A stretch of DNA of 64,000 bases, from NCBI RefSeq assembly GCF_036924535.1, contig NZ_JAZHRT010000001.1:3162001-3226000 (forward strand), in the 5' to 3' direction. Position 1 is the first letter of the stretch. Each line of letters opens with the position of its first letter. Below the pieces are notes generated by a model. It made no database searches. It worked only from the letters and a program-made list of their open reading frames with translations, and had not been told where the DNA came from. The stretch comes from Bradyrhizobium sp. AZCC 2262 (lineage in GTDB: Bacteria; Pseudomonadota; Alphaproteobacteria; Rhizobiales; Xanthobacteraceae). Shown here piece after piece: positions 1-7,643 of this stretch. The translations under genes and the position numbers were made by a program.

Positions 1-573
1 AGCGGCGCGCTGCGCGTGTTCACGAACACCACCTCGCCATCAAAAAATTATGCGTTCGCCTGGCGGACCGCGCATGGCCTGCCATCCGGCAACCAGACTC
101 CCAACGACGTTGAAAACGTCCTGATCCGTGTCACCGATGGCGCGGTGCTTGCCACGCTCGGCGGCACCTATTGGGAGACCGGCGAAATGCGTGCGAACCG
201 CTACGATCTGCTCGCGGCCTGGGCGCCCGACAGCCAAGCCGTCATCGAGGTCGCGAACAGCCGCTGGGACAGCGATTCCTTTGCCTATTACCGGATTGAC
301 GGTGCAACCGCGACCAAGCTCGATCTGCGTGCGCTGGTCGAGCCGGTCATGACGGCCAGGCTGCCGCCGCGAAATCGCCAGGGCAATTCCTTCCGCGTGC
401 GTGAGGATCTGCCGGTGACGCTCGATGCGCGCGGCCGCGTGCGCTTTACTGCCATGCTCTATGTGCCCAAGGGCGAAACCAGCAACGACTATAAAGTGCA
501 GGTCAACGTCAGGACGACAGGCGGCAAGCCGTCTGCGCAGGTCGTATCGATGCGCCGGGTGAAGGCGGATTAG
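1..573 (+). CDS. Unrecognised protein, 3' part only
   Basis: The reading frame is open from the first base of the window, so the gene starts upstream and only its last 190 codons are visible. A methionine-initiated reading could begin at 16 (GTG), but nothing resembling a ribosome site precedes it. The visible part is soluble, with no membrane segment, and alternates hydrophobic and polar residues as in an all-beta fold; it carries a WETGEMRANRYDL stretch and ends in a basic tail (MRRVKAD). No family is recognised. It converges with the phosphatase gene on the other strand, with only 14 bases between the stop codons. Confidence 0.7.
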   Translation, partial: SGALRVFTNTTSPSKNYAFAWRTAHGLPSGNQTPNDVENVLIRVTDGAVLATLGGTYWETGEMRANRYDLLAAWAPDSQAVIEVANSRWDSDSFAYYRIDGATATKLDLRALVEPVMTARLPPRNRQGNSFRVREDLPVTLDARGRVRFTAMLYVPKGETSNDYKVQVNVRTTGGKPSAQVVSMRRVKAD

Positions 574-587
574 GTAAACCTTGCAGA

Positions 588-1334
588 TCATCCTTGCAGA
601 TAGCGCGCTTCGAGATGGGCACGTTCGGCGTTGCCGAGACCGAGGCCATCGCGAAGATAGCTTTCGAGATCGCCATAGTCGACGTCGATGGCCTCGAACG
701 CGGCGGCGAGGAACGATGCCTGCACTGAACCCAGCACCTGCTTGATCTCGTCGGGCAGGTCGCTGCTGTGATTGGGATCCCTGCGGTAGAATTGATTGGT
801 CAGGAGATAGTCTTCCGAGATGATGTCCTCGGAAACGCCGAGCGTGTGCAGGATCAGCGCGCATGCAAAACCGGTGCGGTCCTTGCCGGCGGTGCAATGG
901 ATCACCAGCGGCGCGCGATCTTCCAACAGATGCGCAAACAGTGCGCGGAAATGCTGCGTGTTGTTCTGTACATAGCCGCTGTAGGAATCACGCATCACCT
1001 CGACGGCGTGGTCCGTCGACAGCGGCGTGCCTGATGCCGCGATGGCGCGGAGCGCCGCGACCACCGTGGGTTCGACCGGCAGCGAATGCACGGTGATTTC
1101 AGGCATGCCGCACAGGGCGGCGGCGCGTTCCTCGGTGCCGCGAAAGTCGAACGCGCTGCGGACGCCCAGCTCCCGCAGCACGGAGACATCGTCATCGGTG
1201 AGATGGCCGAGGTGGTTGGAACGAAAAATCTGCCGCCAGCGCACGGTCCGGCCGTCGCTGGTCGGATAGCCGCCGATATCGCGGAAATTGCTGGCGCCGG
1301 AGAGCTTGAGATGGCGGGTGGGGGTCACTGACAT
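588..1334 (-). CDS. Tyrosine-protein phosphatase (Y_phosphatase3 type)
   Basis: A 248-residue protein with the dual-specificity/tyrosine phosphatase active-site loop HCTAGKDRTGFA at residues 146-157: Cys147 is the expected nucleophile and Arg153 binds the phosphate. The N-terminal part (NFRDIGGYPTSDGRTVRWRQ, about 16-35) is the typical opening of the bacterial Y_phosphatase3 family, which includes lipid and protein phosphatases of the MptpB kind. There is no signal peptide, so it should be cytosolic. The substrate cannot be told from sequence; phosphotyrosine, phosphoserine or phosphoinositide are all used in this family. It is monocistronic and divergent from the small secreted protein at 1431. 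Confidence 0.9.
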   Translation of the reverse strand: MSVTPTRHLKLSGASNFRDIGGYPTSDGRTVRWRQIFRSNHLGHLTDDDVSVLRELGVRSAFDFRGTEERAAALCGMPEITVHSLPVEPTVVAALRAIAASGTPLSTDHAVEVMRDSYSGYVQNNTQHFRALFAHLLEDRAPLVIHCTAGKDRTGFACALILHTLGVSEDIISEDYLLTNQFYRRDPNHSSDLPDEIKQVLGSVQASFLAAAFEAIDVDYGDLESYLRDGLGLGNAERAHLEARYLQG

Positions 1335-1430
1335 CGGCTGGTTCGGATGATCTCAGACGGCGGACAAGGGCGGGAAGGGCATGTCGTTCGCTCCCGTCTC
1401 GTCTATACTGAACTCTGCAAGGGGCGAAAC

Positions 1431-1748
1431 ATGAATTGTCGCAGAAACACGATTTTTGGCGTTGCGCTATGCGCCGTCGCGATGGCAGCCGCACCGTCGG
1501 CCGCGTTCGCACAGTCGACTTTCCGGAACTATAGCTGCGCCGACGGGGCGCAATTCATCGTCGGGTTTTTCCAGTACGATTCGCGCGCCCATCTGCAGCT
1601 CGACGGCAAGGCGCTCACTCTGCCCAAGCGCGTGGCGCTGTCGGGATCGCGGTATCAGGCGAAGGGCGTGACCCTGAGGATCACCAAGGCCGGGGTCACA
1701 ACGCTCAAGCATGCCAAGCGGCCGATCACCACATGCGAGCAGACATGA
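1431..1748 (+). CDS. Small secreted protein, MliC-like
   Basis: 105 residues. The ATG at 1431 is preceded by AAGGGGCGAAAC, a good ribosome site; the longer open frame from 1347 has none. Residues 1-25 form a signal peptide ending SAAFA-QS. The mature part starts with a YSCADGAQFIV stretch and ends with TTCEQT, a layout (an early and a late cysteine around a small beta-barrel) like that of MliC-type inhibitors of c-type lysozyme, which are periplasmic or surface bound. The family call rests on this pattern alone and is tentative; there is no lipobox. Confidence 0.7.
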   Translation: MNCRRNTIFGVALCAVAMAAAPSAAFAQSTFRNYSCADGAQFIVGFFQYDSRAHLQLDGKALTLPKRVALSGSRYQAKGVTLRITKAGVTTLKHAKRPITTCEQT

Positions 1749-1785
1749 AAAAGGGCCGAAACGGCGTTGTTCCGACCCTTTTTTA
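1743..1785. terminator. Rho-independent terminator, probably bidirectional
   Basis: AAAAAGGGCCGAA and TTCCGACCCTTTTTT form a stem with one or two mismatches around a short loop, right after the stop at 1748 and ending in a T run. The A run on the other side lets it work for the gene arriving from the minus strand (gstI-like, stop at 1842) too. Confidence 0.7.
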
Positions 1786-1841
1786 GTTCACCGTCCGCAC
1801 CTCATTGATCGGGCGCGTCCCTGTCAAACACCACCCGCACA

Positions 1842-2039
1842 TCAGTGGTCGCGCCCGTTCTTTTCGTCCTCGATGGCGGCTGCGTGGTACCAGCTGTCGC
1901 TGCACGCCGCGAGGTTGGCCGGCGGAGCGGCAAACTCGGTCTTGGCTTCGCCATAGCGACGTCCCCCGAGCGCCGCACGGCCGCCGGTCGGGAATTGGTA
2001 AATCCTGGCGGACCCTTCATTCACACCTGTATTCATCAT
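1842..2039 (-). CDS. gstI: DUF2735 small protein, probable glutamine synthetase translation inhibitor
   Basis: 65 residues. Start chosen at the first of two adjacent ATG codons (2039, 2036), preceded on this strand by AAGGAGAGACTGAC, a strong ribosome site. The sequence has the small-family core SARIYQFPTGGRAALGGRR at residues 10-28, typical of DUF2735. In Rhizobium leguminosarum a gene of this size, gstI, lies upstream of and divergent from glnII, and its product blocks translation of glnII mRNA under nitrogen excess (established for that species). Here the gene has the same place: divergent from glnII with about 570 bases between the starts. The naming rests on the DUF2735-like core plus synteny; activity is inferred. 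Confidence 0.75.
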   Translation of the reverse strand: MMNTGVNEGSARIYQFPTGGRAALGGRRYGEAKTEFAAPPANLAACSDSWYHAAAIEDEKNGRDH

Positions 2040-2366
2040 GTCAGTCTCTCCTTGCGCCGAAGCGACAGCCTCCATGGTGCGCCCGACTCGTTCTCTACTG
2101 GTTACGTAAGTCGATATTGTCGGTGCCCCGAGCGGGTGCAAGTGACCAAGAGATCGGCACGTTCTGGCTATTTCATAGGCATTTTGGGAGTTGCTTTCTG
2201 CGAGGCAGCGGGCGGATGACCAACGCGTGAGCCGGCCGCATGGTTGCCCCGATAGGTCGGCATCCTTCGCGGATGCCTCGAAGGGGTGCCGCGGCTTTAA
2301 TCGCGGAGCCACCCGCAAGCGAAAATGCCGGAGAAATGGGCTGGATTCGGACAGCAAACCTGCCGC

Positions 2367-2384
2367 TGCACCGCCCGTTTTGCA
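2367..2384 (+). promoter_or_regulatory. Possible NtrC enhancer site
   Basis: TGCACCGCCCGTTTTGCA resembles the NtrC dyad TGCACC-N5-GGTGCA, with one extra spacer base and a weak right half. It sits about 100 bases upstream of the sigma-54 promoter, a normal enhancer distance. Suggestive only. Confidence 0.35.
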
Positions 2385-2468
2385 GGCCTGCCGCGCTGCT
2401 ATGTCGCAGCTTTTATTTTCGCCGCCGGCCGAGCCGCCCTGTGGATAGCCTCTCCCGCAGTGCAGCGA

Positions 2469-2486
2469 TTGGCACGTTAAATGCTT
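2469..2486 (+). promoter_or_regulatory. Sigma-54 promoter of glnII
   Basis: TTGGCACGTTAAATGCTT has GG at 2471-2472 and GC at 2483-2484, exactly ten bases apart, and TGGCACG matches the -24 element fully; the -12 element is ATGCT instead of TTGCW. The start codon lies 127 bases downstream. Transcription of glnII from an NtrC/RpoN promoter is known in rhizobia. Confidence 0.8.
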
Positions 2487-2612
2487 AGTAAGACGTGGCC
2501 TGACGTGGCCGGGTACACGTATGTGCGGAGACCTCCAGGGGGCTGGGCGTCAAAATCCAGATTTTCAAGGCTTCGGTTTCCCGCATTCCACTAGCAACTC
2601 AAGAGAGGCTCA

Positions 2613-3650
2613 ATGACCAAGTACAAGCTCGAGTATATTTGGCTCGACGGCTATACGCCGACGCCGAGTCTGCGCGGCAAAACGCAGATCAAGGAATTCG
2701 ACAAGTTTCCGACGCTGGAACAGCTTCCGCTGTGGGGTTTTGACGGCTCCTCGACCATGCAGGCCGAAGGCCACAGCTCCGATTGCGTGCTGAAGCCGGT
2801 CGCCGTCTATCCGGACGCTGCGCGGGAAAATGGCGCCCTCGTCATGTGCGAAGTCATGATGCCCGACGGCAAGACCCCGCACGCCTCGAACAAGCGCGCA
2901 ACGATTCTCGACGATGAAGGCGCCTGGTTCGGCTTCGAGCAGGAATATTTCTTCTACAAGGACGGCCGTCCGCTCGGCTTCCCGTCGGATGGCTATCCGG
3001 CGCCGCAGGGCCCGTACTACACCGGCGTCGGCTACTCGAACGTCGGCTCCGTCGCCCGCAAGATCGTGGAAGAACACCTCAACCTCTGCCTCGCCGCCGG
3101 CATCAACCACGAAGGCATCAACGCCGAAGTGGCGAAGGGCCAGTGGGAATTCCAGATCTTCGGCAAGGGCTCCAAGAAGGCCGCTGACGAAATGTGGATG
3201 GCGCGCTACCTGATGCTGCGTCTCACCGAATCCTACGGCATCGACATCGAGTTCCACTGCAAGCCGCTCGGCGACACCGACTGGAACGGCTCGGGCATGC
3301 ACGCCAACTTCTCGACCAAGTATATGCGCGAAGTCGGCGGCAAGGAGTACTTCGAGAAGCTGATGGCTGCCTTCGAGAAGAATATCATGGACCACATTGC
3401 GGTCTACGGGCCGGACAACGACAAGCGCCTGACCGGCAAGCACGAGACCGCCCCCTGGAACAAGTTCAGCTATGGCATTGCTGACCGCGGCGCCTCGATC
3501 CGCGTTCCGCACTCCTTCGCCAACAACGGCTACAAGGGCTATCTGGAAGACCGCCGTCCAAACTCGCAGGGCGACCCCTACCAGATCGCGTCCCAGATCC
3601 TGAAGACCATCGCGGAAGTCCCGACCGGCGCCAAGGCGGCCGCGGCCTAA
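2613..3650 (+). CDS. glnII: Glutamine synthetase, type II (eukaryote-like)
   Basis: 345 residues, the usual length of the GSII family, against about 470 for GSI. It makes glutamine from glutamate, ammonia and ATP in the cytosol. The N-terminus MTKYKLEYIWLDGYTPTP, the metal-binding FGFEQEYFF stretch (about 108-116), GINAEVAKGQWEFQ (about 170) and the nucleotide/ammonium region TGKHETAPWNKFSYG (about 274) are typical. The ATG at 2613 follows AAGAGAGG. GSII is found in rhizobia and other soil bacteria beside GSI and is mainly made under nitrogen limitation; the sigma-54 promoter and gstI-like neighbour fit this. Confidence 0.97.
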   Translation: MTKYKLEYIWLDGYTPTPSLRGKTQIKEFDKFPTLEQLPLWGFDGSSTMQAEGHSSDCVLKPVAVYPDAARENGALVMCEVMMPDGKTPHASNKRATILDDEGAWFGFEQEYFFYKDGRPLGFPSDGYPAPQGPYYTGVGYSNVGSVARKIVEEHLNLCLAAGINHEGINAEVAKGQWEFQIFGKGSKKAADEMWMARYLMLRLTESYGIDIEFHCKPLGDTDWNGSGMHANFSTKYMREVGGKEYFEKLMAAFEKNIMDHIAVYGPDNDKRLTGKHETAPWNKFSYGIADRGASIRVPHSFANNGYKGYLEDRRPNSQGDPYQIASQILKTIAEVPTGAKAAAA

Positions 3651-3689
3651 GGAACTACGACATGACCCGGGGGCGCCCGGGGCAAAAGC

Positions 3690-3722
3690 TGATCCGCCAA
3701 GGCGAAACCGCCTTGGCGGATC
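3690..3722 (+). terminator. Terminator hairpin after glnII
   Basis: A near-perfect stem: TGATCCGCCAAGGC (3690-3703) pairs with GCCTTGGCGGATCA across a short AAA-containing loop. Only a short T stretch (GTTTT) follows, at about 3728-3732. It begins 39 bases after the glnII stop. Confidence 0.75.
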
Positions 3723-3841
3723 ATTACGTTTTGATGACACGGCCTCTTGATGAGGTCGATTCACATGGGCCGGTTCAAGACCGTTCCCCTGCGTTATGAA
3801 CCGCGCTAGACAACGGCCGTGGGCCTGCCGGGGACGCGGCA

Positions 3842-4546
3842 TTGTTTGAGGGATTCTACAAAGTCAGGTTTCAGCTTGGCGCTGCGGTCGGCCGCAGCGT
3901 GATGCATGCGCGCGACGGCAGGATGCTGGGCGGCAATTCGGCATTTGCCCATATCGGCACGTACGAAAAGCGCGACGATGGCGTCGACATCGTGATCCAG
4001 ACCGTCCGCCACAACCCGGATCCGAATTACCGCGCGATGGCCGGCACCGACGATGCCACCCTGCTGGCGAGGGGCAGGGCTGACGGAGACCTCTATCGTT
4101 TTGAAGGGGGCTTGAAAGAACTGCCCGGCGTGCCGTTTCACTCGGTGATGACGCCGATCGAGCAGGACGCCGTACCGATCGCCGGCGGTGTCGGTGAGGG
4201 GGGCATCGTCAACGGCCTCTATTCCATTCATGTTCGCCTGCTCGACGGCGTCGAAGGCGGCCTGACCGGTGTGATGCTGCTCAATGGCGGGCGTATCCTC
4301 GGCGGTGACGCATCCTTCTACTATGTCGGCACCTACACGTCGGAGAGCGGCCGCTGGAAAGGCCAGATCCTCAATCAGGAACACACGCCCTCCATGGGCG
4401 AGAATCCCATCTTCGGCGGTCATGAAATCGGCATCGGCTTTTCCGGCACCTGCGACGAGGAAGGCGCGCTGCTGGAGGCGACCGCGCTCGCCGGCAAGCG
4501 CAGCCTTCGCATGACCGCGGTGCTCAAGCTGATGCACCGGGTGTAG
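3842..4546 (+). CDS. Tandem GrlR-like domain protein, copy 1
   Basis: 234 residues starting at TTG (3842); no in-frame ATG or GTG is available upstream before the frame loses similarity, and the paralogue at 6923 begins at the same residue with TTG too. The protein is two copies of one domain. Copy one (about 1-95) has FYKV...GRMLGGNSAFAHIGTYE; copy two (about 122-234) has LYSI...GRILGGDASFYYVGTY and a well-conserved tail. This is the pattern of GrlR-like proteins, small lipocalin-like barrels named after the enterobacterial type III secretion regulator. Bradyrhizobia carry such genes without that secretion system, so a role in secretion should not be assumed. The ModA-like gene follows 5 bases downstream. 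Confidence 0.8.
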   Translation: MFEGFYKVRFQLGAAVGRSVMHARDGRMLGGNSAFAHIGTYEKRDDGVDIVIQTVRHNPDPNYRAMAGTDDATLLARGRADGDLYRFEGGLKELPGVPFHSVMTPIEQDAVPIAGGVGEGGIVNGLYSIHVRLLDGVEGGLTGVMLLNGGRILGGDASFYYVGTYTSESGRWKGQILNQEHTPSMGENPIFGGHEIGIGFSGTCDEEGALLEATALAGKRSLRMTAVLKLMHRV

Positions 4547-4551
4547 CGGCG

Positions 4552-5238
4552 ATGAGCGACGCCATCCGCGTGCTGTCGACGCTCGCGTTGAAGGGCGCCG
4601 TTCATGGCCTCGCCGGCCAGTATCAGGCGGCCGGCGGCGCACGCATCGACGCCGATTTCGCTCCGACATTGGCGCTGCTGGAGCGGCTGCGCGCAGGCGA
4701 GGCAGCCGACGTGGTGATCCTGACCCGAGAGGGGCTCGACGAAATCACTCGCGAAGGGCGGATGGTCGCCGAAAGTTGCGTGGATCTCGCGCGCTCCTGG
4801 GTCGGCATCGCTGTGAAAGCCGGGGCGGCCCATCCGGATATTGCGACTGAGGCTGCGCTGCGCACAGCGCTGCTAGGCGCGCGTTCGGTCGCCTATTCGC
4901 GGCTCGGCGCCAGCGGCATTCTATTCGCAAGACTGCTCGAGCAACTCGGCATTGCCTGCGACATCAACGCCCGCGCAGTGATCATCCCGCAGGGCTTTAC
5001 CGCCGAGCGGCTCGTGAGCGGCGACGCCGATCTCGCAGTCCAGCAGATCAGCGAGTTGAAGCAGATCGGCGGCATCGAGGTGGTTGGGCCCATTCCATAC
5101 GAACTGCAAACACCTGCGGTGTTTTCGGCGGGACGAATGGCGGCAACGAACAAGCCGGCCGAGGCAGACCGGTTGCTGCGGTTTCTTGCGTCGCCCGAGG
5201 TCGCACCGGCGTTGCGCGAGAGCGGGCTGGAACCTTGA
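4552..5238 (+). CDS. ModA-like substrate-binding domain protein without signal peptide
   Basis: 228 residues resembling the molybdate/extracellular solute-binding family: start IRVLSTLALKGAV, the ADVVILTREGLDEI stretch (about 53-66), SRLGASGILFARLLEQLGI (about 117-135) and a final RFLASPEVAPALRESGLEP, which is the usual end of ModA-type proteins. Unlike transported ModA it has no signal peptide: the first residues MSDAIRVLSTLALK lead directly into strand one. It should therefore be cytosolic unless the start lies elsewhere, and no permease or ATPase gene is nearby. It starts 5 bases after the GrlR-like gene and so is probably co-transcribed. Confidence 0.8.
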   Translation: MSDAIRVLSTLALKGAVHGLAGQYQAAGGARIDADFAPTLALLERLRAGEAADVVILTREGLDEITREGRMVAESCVDLARSWVGIAVKAGAAHPDIATEAALRTALLGARSVAYSRLGASGILFARLLEQLGIACDINARAVIIPQGFTAERLVSGDADLAVQQISELKQIGGIEVVGPIPYELQTPAVFSAGRMAATNKPAEADRLLRFLASPEVAPALRESGLEP

Positions 5239-5270
5239 ATTTGCCGGCGCGCCGACGCAACCTGCGCTTT

Positions 5271-6095
5271 ATGAAGAGGGCGCTCCAAGTCCTGCTGATC
5301 GTCGTCGTCGCCGCAGCCTCAGCGCAGGGCCCGGCCCATACGCAATCGGCTGATCTCGTGCTGTGCGACCGTGTTGCGGCCGATCCCGCCGACCCCGACA
5401 AGCCGGCCGACGCGAAGGGCGTGGCAGATATCGCGGCTTCCGACGTCGCCATCGCCATCAAGTTCTGCAAGAACGCCGCGGGTTCGTCGCGCCGGGCGAT
5501 GTACCAGCTCGGGCGGGCTTACGCCGCCAACCGGCAGATGCCGGAAGCGATGGTGGCCTGGCGCAAGGCGGCCGACAAGGGCTCGAGCTCGGCCATGGTC
5601 GAACTCGGCGTGCTCTACGGGACCGGCGCGGGCGTCGCTCGCGACGTGGCGCAGGCGCGCAAGCTGTTCGAGCGCGCGGCCCAGGCCGGCAATCCGCGCG
5701 GCGTCAGCAACCTTGCCGCCCTCGGCGGTGGAGCATCCTCCGATCCGGCGCGTGGGCGCGAACTGCTGTCGAAGGCCGCCGAGACCAATGCCGAGGCGCA
5801 GTATCAACTCGGCATGATGCTGGCCGAAGGCAATGGCGGGGCCAGGGACGACACTGCGGCCCGCGCGCTGTTCGAGAAGGCGGCGGCGCAAAATCATCCC
5901 GGTGCGCTCGAGCGGATGGGCGCATTCGCGCAGGAAGGACGCGGTGGACCAAAGGATTCCGACGCCGCCAAAGCCTACTATCAGCGGGCCGCCGCCCTTG
6001 GCGATGAGGATGCGAAGAAAGCGCTCGAGCGGCTCCGCTGTCCCTATGCGATCAAGGACAAGCGCGGCAACGTGGTGACGAATTTGTGCTTCTGA
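5271..6095 (+). CDS. Secreted Sel1-repeat protein
   Basis: 274 residues from the ATG at 5271; a TTG at 5235 overlapping the upstream stop would add 12 residues ahead of the signal peptide and is less likely. Residues 1-25 (MKRALQVLLIVVVAAASAQG) are a signal peptide. From about 75 on there are four or more Sel1-type repeats of about 36 residues, for example AMVELGVLYGTGAGVARD and AEAQYQLGMMLAEGNGGARD, which fold as paired helices and bind partner proteins. The protein ends with two cysteines (RCPYAIKDKRGNVVTNLCF), possibly a disulfide. Periplasmic; partner unknown. Confidence 0.88.
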   Translation: MKRALQVLLIVVVAAASAQGPAHTQSADLVLCDRVAADPADPDKPADAKGVADIAASDVAIAIKFCKNAAGSSRRAMYQLGRAYAANRQMPEAMVAWRKAADKGSSSAMVELGVLYGTGAGVARDVAQARKLFERAAQAGNPRGVSNLAALGGGASSDPARGRELLSKAAETNAEAQYQLGMMLAEGNGGARDDTAARALFEKAAAQNHPGALERMGAFAQEGRGGPKDSDAAKAYYQRAAALGDEDAKKALERLRCPYAIKDKRGNVVTNLCF

Positions 6096-6107
6096 GACGC
6101 CCGACGA

Positions 6108-6563
6108 TCACTCCCGGATCAGGACGACGCCGGCGATCAGCAGCACGGCGCCTGCCAGCCGCGCGGCGCCGATGGGATGCGGCGTCAACCCGAATGCACC
6201 GAAATGATCCAGCGTAACGGCGGCGAGCACCTGGCCGGCGATGACCAGCGCAAACAGCGTGGCCGCGCCGAGCGAGGGCAGCAGCAGGATCGCCAGCAGG
6301 ATGAGGGCGCCGCCGAACACGCCGCCCGACCACGCCCACCACGGCACATCGGCGACGCTCGTCCACGACGGCACCCGCTCGCGGAGCGCGATCACCGCGA
6401 CGATCATGGTGATGAGGCCGCCCGCATAGCTGATCAGTCCGGCCCAGGCCGGCGACCCCAGCGCCGTGCGCAGGCTGCTGTTGAGCAGCTGTTGGGTGAC
6501 GACGCTGACACCGGCGCCGAGCGCGAGGACATAGAGGAAGAGATGCTGCACCGACGCCCCCAA
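6108..6563 (-). CDS. DMT-superfamily membrane protein (YdcZ/DUF606)
   Basis: 151 residues with about five hydrophobic segments: 8-28, 37-62, 76-95, 97-118 and 132-149. Length and the QQLLNSSLRTALGSPAWAGL stretch near residue 24 match the YdcZ family of short drug/metabolite transporters, which act as dimers of half-size units. The substrate is not known. It converges with the Sel1-repeat gene (12 bases between stops). Confidence 0.85.
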   Translation of the reverse strand: MGASVQHLFLYVLALGAGVSVVTQQLLNSSLRTALGSPAWAGLISYAGGLITMIVAVIALRERVPSWTSVADVPWWAWSGGVFGGALILLAILLLPSLGAATLFALVIAGQVLAAVTLDHFGAFGLTPHPIGAARLAGAVLLIAGVVLIRE

Positions 6564-6689
6564 TCATTCCGTGCCGGCCGAGCGGTCCGGCATTGCAAGG
6601 CCTAAAGACAACGCGAATAGCCGGCCCGGAACAAGAGGGCCCGTGGTCCAATTATTACGGAAGGGGCTCGTCAATAAGCGGTGCTTTCC

Positions 6690-6839
6690 ATGATCCGAAA
6701 ACTGCAATCCGGCGAATACCGGCTCTATTCCCGCAAAATCAACCCGAAAACCGGCAAGCGCCGCAACCTAGGAACCTTCAAATCCCGCGCGGCGGCGGAA
6801 AAGCACGAGCGCGCCGTGCAGTATTTCAAGCGGCATTGA
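6690..6839 (+). CDS. Small basic protein resembling an integrase arm-type DNA-binding domain
   Basis: 49 residues, very basic. The sequence EYRLYSRKINPKTGKRRN followed by LGTFKSRAAAEKHERAVQYF reads like the three-stranded sheet plus helix of the N-terminal arm-binding domain of phage integrases, where a G-K-R-R turn leads to F-x(4)-A-x(2). It has no catalytic part and no integrase remnant is visible around it, so it could be a free-standing nucleic-acid-binding protein. The ATG at 6690 lacks a clear ribosome site. It stands alone, 83 bases before the second GrlR-like gene. Confidence 0.65.
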   Translation: MIRKLQSGEYRLYSRKINPKTGKRRNLGTFKSRAAAEKHERAVQYFKRH

Positions 6840-6922
6840 ACCTGCGTTAAAACGCGGCTGGTTCCGGGCTTCCGGCGGTGCTATGCCCCCGCGAGATAAT
6901 TCGATAGCGCGGGACACCTTCG

Positions 6923-7627
6923 TTGCTGAACGGGCTCTACAAGGTCGAGTATGGCGTAAACGACGCGTTCGGCCGCAGCATCATGTGCATGCACAATGGC
7001 AAGCTGCTGGGCGGCAATTCAGCCTTCGCCCATCTCGGCACTTATCAGGAGTGCGGCGGGGAAATCCTCGGCGAAGTCATCACCCAGCGTCACAATGACG
7101 ATCCCCACTACAAGCCGCTGATGGACACCGACGTGGCCGCCATCAGCGTGCGAGGCAAGCTGCAGGACAACAAGATTCGTTTTGAAGGCCGCGCCGCGCC
7201 GCGGCCGGGCGCTCTGTTCTGGGCCGAGTTGACGCGGCTCGACGATGAGGCGCTGCCGCCGGTCGGCACCGTCGGTCAAGGCGGCATTATCAACGGGCTC
7301 TATTCCATCCAGCTTCGCGCACTCGACGGCGTCAAGGCTGGCCTGTCGGGCGTCATGCTGCTGCTGGACGGCCGCATCCTCGGCGGCGACGCTTTTTTCT
7401 ATTATCTCGGCTCCTATTCCTCGGCCGACGGCCGCTGGAAGGGCGAGATCCTCAACCAGGAGCACACGCCGGCGAAAGGCGAAAACTTCGTGTTCGGCGG
7501 CCATGAGGTCGGCATCGGCTTTGCCGGCACCTGCGACGAGGCTGGCGCTGAACTCGAAGCCATTGCGCTCGCGGGAAAGCGCAGCCTGCGGCTGGCCGCC
7601 ACACTGAAGCTGATGCGGTCGGCGTAG
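6923..7627 (+). CDS. Tandem GrlR-like domain protein, copy 2
   Basis: 234 residues, the same length as the protein at 3842-4546 and alignable without gaps. Start is TTG (TTG-CTG-AAC-GGG-CTC-TAC reads MLNGLY), the same position as in copy 1. Both proteins share the two-domain plan; the C-terminal halves are clearly more alike (GRILGGDAFFYYLGSY, WKGEILNQEHTP, AGKRSLRLAATLKLM) than the N-terminal halves. Domain one keeps GKLLGGNSAFAHLGTY. No signal peptide or membrane segment. Not close enough to copy 1 in DNA to be a recent duplication. Function unknown. Confidence 0.8.
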   Translation: MLNGLYKVEYGVNDAFGRSIMCMHNGKLLGGNSAFAHLGTYQECGGEILGEVITQRHNDDPHYKPLMDTDVAAISVRGKLQDNKIRFEGRAAPRPGALFWAELTRLDDEALPPVGTVGQGGIINGLYSIQLRALDGVKAGLSGVMLLLDGRILGGDAFFYYLGSYSSADGRWKGEILNQEHTPAKGENFVFGGHEVGIGFAGTCDEAGAELEAIALAGKRSLRLAATLKLMRSA

Positions 7628-7643
7628 CGGCGCGGATCTCGGC

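Larger units (their letters stand above)
2040..2612. other. gstI-glnII divergent control region
   Basis: 573 bases with no convincing gene. It holds a sigma-54 promoter at 2469-2486 and a possible NtrC half-site pair at 2367-2384, both described separately. Short open frames here (for example 2191-2448) lack ribosome sites and family resemblance. Confidence 0.6.

Noticed and set aside
2156..2168. Second sigma-54-like site in the gstI-glnII spacer
   Set aside because: The GG to GC spacing is nine bases, not ten.
2610..3842. 410-codon minus-strand frame across glnII
   Set aside because: Antisense of glnII.
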